64,000 nucleotides of DNA from Phormidium sp. OSCR (GTDB lineage Bacteria; Cyanobacteriota; Cyanobacteriia; Cyanobacteriales; Geitlerinemataceae): positions 1 to 64,000 of the forward strand of contig LJZT01000005.1 in NCBI GenBank assembly GCA_001314905.1. The letters are read 5' to 3'. Positions 58,810-64,000 of the stretch are shown piece after piece; position 1 is the stretch's first letter; each line of letters starts with the position of its first letter. A model generated the notes under the pieces. It worked only from the letters and a program-made list of their open reading frames with translations. It did no database searches and was not told the DNA's origin. The position numbers and the translations under genes are program-made.

Positions 58810-58952
58810 AAGAAGGGAATAGTTAATAGTGAATAGTTAATAGTGAATAGTTAATAGGGAACAGGGAACAGGGAACAGGGAACAGGGAATCGGGAATCGG
58901 GAACAGGGAACAGGGAATCGGGAATCGGGAATCGGGAATCGGGAATCGGTGG
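58810..58952. repeat. STRR tract (TTAATAG/TGAATAG, GGGAACA, GGGAATC heptamers)
   Basis: Read directly; about 19 consecutive heptamer units between two convergent/codirectional gene ends. Confidence 0.92.
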
Positions 58953-59651
58953 TTAGTCGCGGCGGGAGAAGAGTCCGAATAGGGGGCCGAGTAATGCACC
59001 AAAGATAAAGCCTCCAGCGTGTGCCCAGTAGGCGATACCGCTTTCCATTCCACCTGAATTGACTTGGGCTTCTAGGCTGGAAACGCTGTTAAAGGCCTGT
59101 TGTAAAAACCAAAAGCCGAGGAAGAAAATTGCTGGAACTCGGACGGTAAACCAAAAGAATCCGAGGGGGATTAGGGTGACAATTCGGGCTTGGGGGAAGC
59201 GAAAAATATAGGCTCCCATAATCCCGGCGATCGCACCACTGGCCCCCAATGTGGGTATCATTGAATCGGCATCAAATACATATTGGGCGAGGGAGGCGAG
59301 TACGCCACAGAGAAGATAGAAAATCAGATAGCGAGATGACCCCATTTCTTCTTCAATGTTATTGCCGAAAATCCAGAGATACAGCATATTGAAGACGACA
59401 TGGAGGACACTTCCATGGAGGAATTGCGAGGTGACAAGGGTTAAGGGTTCGGGGATTAAATCGCCGCTGCTTGCTCCTTGGAGACTTTCGGAGAGTTGAC
59501 CGGGAATAAAGGCAAAGTCTTGTAGAAATGCCTGAAGTCCGGGAGTTCCGAGGCTCAGTTCATAGAGGAAAATGAGAATGTTGGCAACAATTAAGACATA
59601 GGTGACAATTGGGGTAATTTGAATCGGATTTTCATCGTTTAAGGGAACCAT
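58953..59651 (-). CDS. Rhomboid family intramembrane serine protease
   Basis: HGSVLHVVFNMLYLWIFGNNIEEEMGSSRYLIFYLLCGVLA…LGASGAIAGIMGAYI…AHAGGFIFGALLGP. Confidence 0.93.
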   Translation of the reverse strand: MVPLNDENPIQITPIVTYVLIVANILIFLYELSLGTPGLQAFLQDFAFIPGQLSESLQGASSGDLIPEPLTLVTSQFLHGSVLHVVFNMLYLWIFGNNIEEEMGSSRYLIFYLLCGVLASLAQYVFDADSMIPTLGASGAIAGIMGAYIFRFPQARIVTLIPLGFFWFTVRVPAIFFLGFWFLQQAFNSVSSLEAQVNSGGMESGIAYWAHAGGFIFGALLGPLFGLFSRRD

Positions 59652-59757
59652 TGAATTTTAGGAATCGCTAGACAATCGCGGACAACTCGAAACGGTGGGG
59701 TGAGGATGTTGAATCAATCGAGAGATTCGAGAGATTCGATTCGTTAATGTTAGATTA

Positions 59758-60966
59758 CTATTCTCCCTCCTCAACGGAACGTTCAACGGGACTCTCAAAG
59801 CTGATATTCCCGTCAGGAGTGAGTTGGGGGCGAATCATTTGGGAACGGGGACGGATGAAGGGACGAACTGGAGGTGGTGTGGGAGGACTATTTCGTTGTT
59901 GATAGCCATAGCCGGCGGCGGGTTCGCTGTAGCCATAGCCGTCACCGACGTGTTCGTTGCGGTGAAGGGGGGGAATGGGGGGTTCGTCTTGTTTGATGAG
60001 TTCCCAGTTGGGTTGAGTCTGTTGCGGCTGGATGTCTTCTGGGAGGTTGGCGGATGTGAGGCTGGGGGGTTGGGCTGGGGAAACGCCTTGGCTGGCGGTT
60101 TGGATGATGGCTTTTCCGGATTCGCTGGGGGTGGGGGTGGCGGTGGCGTTGAGGGGAATTAGGGGAAGGGAGAGGGAGGCGAGTACGGCGGCGACACGGC
60201 TACGGGAGGCGGTGGGCCTGGGTTTGAGGATAAATCGCCCTTGTTGGACTTGCAGTTGTAGGGTGTCTTGTAATCCCCGACGACGGAGGGCGTTGTTGAT
60301 GGCACATTGCGATCGCGCCTGTTGTAAACTGGCTTGGGAGCGAGAGGCGTTTTCGGGATGGTGGCGGTAGTGATAGAGGGGTTCGCGAAGATGGTAGATG
60401 TCGGTGAGTTCGGAGATGCGTAAACACAGGTCGTAGTCTTCGGCGTATTCGAAGGCGGGATCGATTCCGCCGGCTTGGTTGTAGATGTCGCGACGCATTA
60501 GGCGGAAGTGAAAGGTGATAAAGTCGGTCAGGAGGCGATCGCGACTGTAGGGAATCCGACAGCGATACCCTAAGCCGAGGGGGGTTCCCTGACGGTCGAT
60601 GTCGAGATAGTCGCTGTAGACCATCCCGATTTGGGGCTTCTCATTGAGGATGGCGGCGGTGCGTTCGAGGGCGTTGGGAAGTAGGATATCGTCTCGATCA
60701 ATCCAGCCGAGATAATCTCCGGTTGTGGCAGAGATTGCGGCTTTGAGGGCTTCTCCTCGACCTCGGTGGGGGGCGGCGATGACCCGCACTCGTTCATCGG
60801 TGGCGGCGAGCGATCGCGCGATGTCTAAGGAATCGTCGCTGGACCCGTCATCCCAGATTAAGAGTTCAAAGTCGGGGTAGGTTTGTTGTAAAACACTCTC
60901 GATGGCGAGTTGGAGATAGTGGGAGGGATTATAACTATTGAGGATGAGGGAAATTTTAGGAGACAT
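59758..60966 (-). CDS. Family 2 glycosyltransferase with hydrophobic segment and Pro-rich C-terminal tail
   Basis: ISLILNSYNPSHYLQLAIESVLQQTYPDFELLIWDDGSSDDSLDIARS…DYLGWIDRDDILLPNALERT; tail contains VAAVLASLSLPLIPLNATATP and PPTPPPVRPFIRPRSQ. Confidence 0.88.
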   Translation of the reverse strand: MSPKISLILNSYNPSHYLQLAIESVLQQTYPDFELLIWDDGSSDDSLDIARSLAATDERVRVIAAPHRGRGEALKAAISATTGDYLGWIDRDDILLPNALERTAAILNEKPQIGMVYSDYLDIDRQGTPLGLGYRCRIPYSRDRLLTDFITFHFRLMRRDIYNQAGGIDPAFEYAEDYDLCLRISELTDIYHLREPLYHYRHHPENASRSQASLQQARSQCAINNALRRRGLQDTLQLQVQQGRFILKPRPTASRSRVAAVLASLSLPLIPLNATATPTPSESGKAIIQTASQGVSPAQPPSLTSANLPEDIQPQQTQPNWELIKQDEPPIPPLHRNEHVGDGYGYSEPAAGYGYQQRNSPPTPPPVRPFIRPRSQMIRPQLTPDGNISFESPVERSVEEGE

Positions 60967-61002
60967 GGCTGAATCCAGGGGTGAGGGGCGTTAGGGCAGA
61001 TT

Positions 61003-63229
61003 TTAGCACAAGGAATCGCGGCGGGGTTTAGGGGACTTTTGGGCGAGTTTAAGTTTTTTTAAAATCTCTTGACGAAAGTCTAAATCTGTTGCCAATTTTT
61101 TGGCGAGTTGAATGTAGTCTGAGTCTTGCTGGGCGATCGCCTCTGGGGGAATTGTCCCGGAAAAGGCATTCACGCTGGTTTGCGATCGCCGAGTTTTGCC
61201 GAAATACAAGACAGGAACCTGATTTTTTCTTAAGGCTATCTGGACGGTTTGCGGGGAATTGATGGGGAAACTATCTAAGTAGATATCTCCGAGATGCCAC
61301 CAGAGGGGTTGCTGTCGCCAATTTTGAGGATTCACGATAATTAACTGTTGCCGAGAAAGTGCGAATTTTGTCCAGGTTTCTGTGAGGCGATCGCGGCTGG
61401 AAATCCCTAGATTCGACTGTTCATCGTTTTTTGATAGCAACAGAAGTAACACCGATTGGGGACAAGATTGGATAATTCTTGCCCAAGTGTCTCGCAATTC
61501 AACGGTTAAGTCATCGGGGGAAACTACGCTAAAAAAAATGACGGTCGCTGAGGCGATATCCAGTCGTTGCTTAACGTCTAAAATTTCTGGGTCTGGGGCT
61601 TGACCTAAATGAGCAGTCGTGGTAGGGTAAATGCTAGGGGTCAAACCTATGGGCAAAAAAGCCGTTTCGTCTGAGGTTTCCGAGAGCGGTAAGTCCCAAA
61701 ACGCCCTCTGAGAGCGGGCTAACTGATGTAACTCCAGAAAGGCGATCGCTCCAATCTCGCCCACTGAGTCTCCCCAGAAATGCAACTCGTCTAAATTTTC
61801 CTCTCGCAGCCGCTGGATTTGTCCCCGCAAGTCTGGCGGTAATTGAATCCAATCCCCGCCAGGCCAGGATTTTGGCGGCGGTTGGGGAGAATAGATGGTT
61901 TTGCTGGTTTCTGGGAGATGGCCGGGATAGCTGTCCAGATAAACTCCCGTTTTTCCGGAGTTTGGTGACGGAAATTGCCAATCAAGGCGATATCCCTGGG
62001 ATTGGAGAAAGAATTGTCGGATTTGCCGCTGCTGCTGTACGAGTTCGTCTAAAGAGACATCATGATAATAGGTTGGCAAGAGACTCGCCTGCAAGGCATA
62101 GACTTGGGCAGCGTCTTGCCAGTGTTGCGGCTGGTCTTGAATCTGGGCCAGGAGATAGTCGGAGATGGCCATTAGTCCTTGAGTATAGGCTTTGGCGTCG
62201 CCGCGATCGCGCCATTGGGGGAGTTGCGACAACATCTGTTGCAACCAATCGGGCCACAAGGAGGGGGGAATCTCTTGCAGATGCGATCGCCAATCCTGAC
62301 ATCGCCAATCTTCCTGTTGCAACCAATGCCATGTGGCTTGTTGTCGGATTTCTTGAGAAAAGATGGGATTTTGGGCAATCTTGAGGAAGAATCGCCCTTC
62401 ATCAAACTTCCCCGCCAAGGCATTTTTCACCGTTTGTTGCTGAGAATGAAGACGAAACACCGCCAGAGGTTCATCGACAAATCCCACGGAAGCCGTCGCC
62501 AACAGCCGCCACCACAAGTCCACATCCACCAACTGCGATAAGTCTGGGTCAAAGCCTCCCACGGCCTCGACGGCTGATTTGCGCAACAACACCGCTGTCG
62601 GTTCACCAATTTTGTTGAGGGGAAACGTCCAGAGTTGGCAATCGGCTAAGAGAGTTGTCCCCGCTTGGCAAGGGTTGAGGTGACGCCAATACTGATGAAC
62701 CTGGCGACAGCGTTGAGCAACAATTTGCAAAATCTCAATTCCGGCTGCGTCATCGGTGATCTCAAGGCGACGGGGACAAAAAACGAGTCCGATATCGGTA
62801 TCGGTTTCGGCCAAGTTGACCAGTTTGCGAATACAATCGGGGTCGAGGCGATCGTCTTGGAAGAGGAATTTGATATACATTCCCCTGGCTTGTTGGATGC
62901 AAAAATTCCAATTGTTCACCATTCCCCGTTGGGGGTTGCGGTAAATTCGACAAGGATGGGGAGATGTGGCCGCAAAGGCGTTTAATTGGTCTAGGGTTCC
63001 ATCCTGGGAACCGTCGTCGGAGAGGATAATTTCTAAGTTGGCATAGGTTTGCTGGGCCAGACTGGTTAAGGCGTCTCCTAAAAACCGCTCACCGTTATAG
63101 GTGGGAACACAGACGCTAACTAAGGACTGCGGCGATCGCGCTGAGGTGACGTTTGAGTTCGGGGTTGAATGGCTCACGTTATGTCGCCTTACCTGAGCGA
63201 ATCCTTTTTTTGTGCGCACCTTTTCCATT
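61003..63229 (-). CDS. Family 2 glycosyltransferase with a second, GT-B/SPINDLY-like C-terminal half
   Basis: LVSVCVPTYNGERFLGDALTSLAQQTYANLEIILSDDGSQDGTLD…FLFQDDRLDPDCIRKL; C-terminal LWWHLGDIYLDSFPINSPQTVQIALRKNQVPVLYFG. Confidence 0.82.
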
Positions 63230-63357
63230 ATGCTTATAGTACAAGTCAAGGGGTCGCTTGTCAATAGCAAGTTGCGAGAAATTTGCCAGAAATTCCACGG
63301 AGATTGAGAACCGTGATTAGAATAGATCTAGATCCTGTAACGCAACCTTAAAATGCC

Positions 63358-63678
63358 ATGAAATCTTCCGCCAAACTCTCCCCGGATCTCCTAACCCTGG
63401 GGTTTCGTGCATTGAGTGATCCTCTCCGGTTACAGATTATTGACCATTTGTGCGATCGCGAGCTTTGTGTCTGTGACTTGTGCGATCGCCTCGACACCCC
63501 CCAGTCCAAACTCTCCTTTCATCTTAAAGTCTTAAAAGAAGCACAACTGGTACATCCTCGACAGGATGGCCGCTGGATTTACTACCGCCTTAACCTGACT
63601 CAAATTCAGCAATTAGAACAGTTCCTGCAACGCCTCAACACCCCGAACGCAAAGATTTCCGCTTCCCACTGCTCCTAA
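63358..63678 (+). CDS. ArsR/SmtB family transcriptional regulator
   Basis: FRALSDPLRLQIIDHLCDRELCVCDLCDRLDTPQSKLSFHLKVLKEAQLVHPRQDGRWIYYRLN; ELCVCDLC As(III)-type cysteines. Confidence 0.92.
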   Translation: MKSSAKLSPDLLTLGFRALSDPLRLQIIDHLCDRELCVCDLCDRLDTPQSKLSFHLKVLKEAQLVHPRQDGRWIYYRLNLTQIQQLEQFLQRLNTPNAKISASHCS

Positions 63679-63865
63679 TGTTCAACATCTTCTTGTATCT
63701 TCCAATTTCGGAAAATAGGACTAGATTCCCATTAAATCTTGACAGCATCTGTACTTAAACATTCAGGTTCCTTTCAGACCAACGAGAATCCCCCTTAAAA
63801 CCTCGGTCATCACACATCAACATATCATAACTGCTCAAATTACCACCTTGGTTGACCTTAAAAAG

Positions 63866-64000
63866 ATGTTTACCATGTTACAACTTCAATCAGCAAACCT
63901 ATTTTCTTACTGGAATAATCTATCCTTTCGTCAAAGGGGAACCCTAATTATTGGCATTCCCATAACCTGTTTAATTATCACCCTCATTGCCTTCAGCTGG
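63866..64000 (+). CDS. N-terminal fragment of a membrane protein (possibly a sensor kinase), truncated by window end
   Basis: MFTMLQLQSANLFSYWNNLSFRQRGTLIIGIPITCLIITLIAFSW: open to the last base; FRQRGTLIIGIP-TM start resembles CHASE3-type sensor kinases. Confidence 0.5.
   Translation, partial: MFTMLQLQSANLFSYWNNLSFRQRGTLIIGIPITCLIITLIAFSW

Noticed and set aside
2562-58952. Repeat tracts as CRISPR arrays
   Set aside because: Units are 7-nt head-to-tail or short palindromes without 30-40 nt unique spacers; no cas genes in the window.
1-64000. High density of GCGATCGC as a local signal
   Set aside because: HIP1 is a known genome-wide feature of many cyanobacteria, not a local novelty.

Overview
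The window is cyanobacterial chromosomal DNA. Support: dense HIP1 octamers (GCGATCGC), psaD, psbX, ycf66, an Hli/HLIP gene, a hopanoid-type hpnH and OprB-like SLH porin. It looks mostly like core genome with compact accessory patches. About 50 genes can be assigned to families by reading the translated ORFs; one tRNA-Leu(GAG) and several hairpin terminators are visible. I see no CRISPR array, no prophage and no complete IS element. The points most worth a second look are: (i) a MerR regulator fused to a GCxxC small thioredoxin-like domain, with a MerR-type operator and an ArsP/DUF318-type permease behind an intrinsic hairpin; (ii) a gene cluster DUF427 / Cache-HAMP-PAS hybrid kinase / REC-GGDEF-EAL / REC-histidine kinase; (iii) a caspase-fold protein that has lost its His/Cys dyad, next to a CHAD gene, both carrying related 12-nt coding repeats; (iv) two probable gene decay cases (a K+ channel with an in-frame stop plus a poly-T frameshift, and an MgtC/SapB protein missing its central membrane region); (v) heptamer STRR tracts and short palindromic repeats, one of which supplies a start codon; (vi) two composite glycosyltransferases with unusual C-terminal halves. 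I did not find a system I could confidently call new. The MerR-thioredoxin/permease locus and the composite glycosyltransferases are the best candidates. All family calls are from reading sequence motifs by eye; no database search was run.
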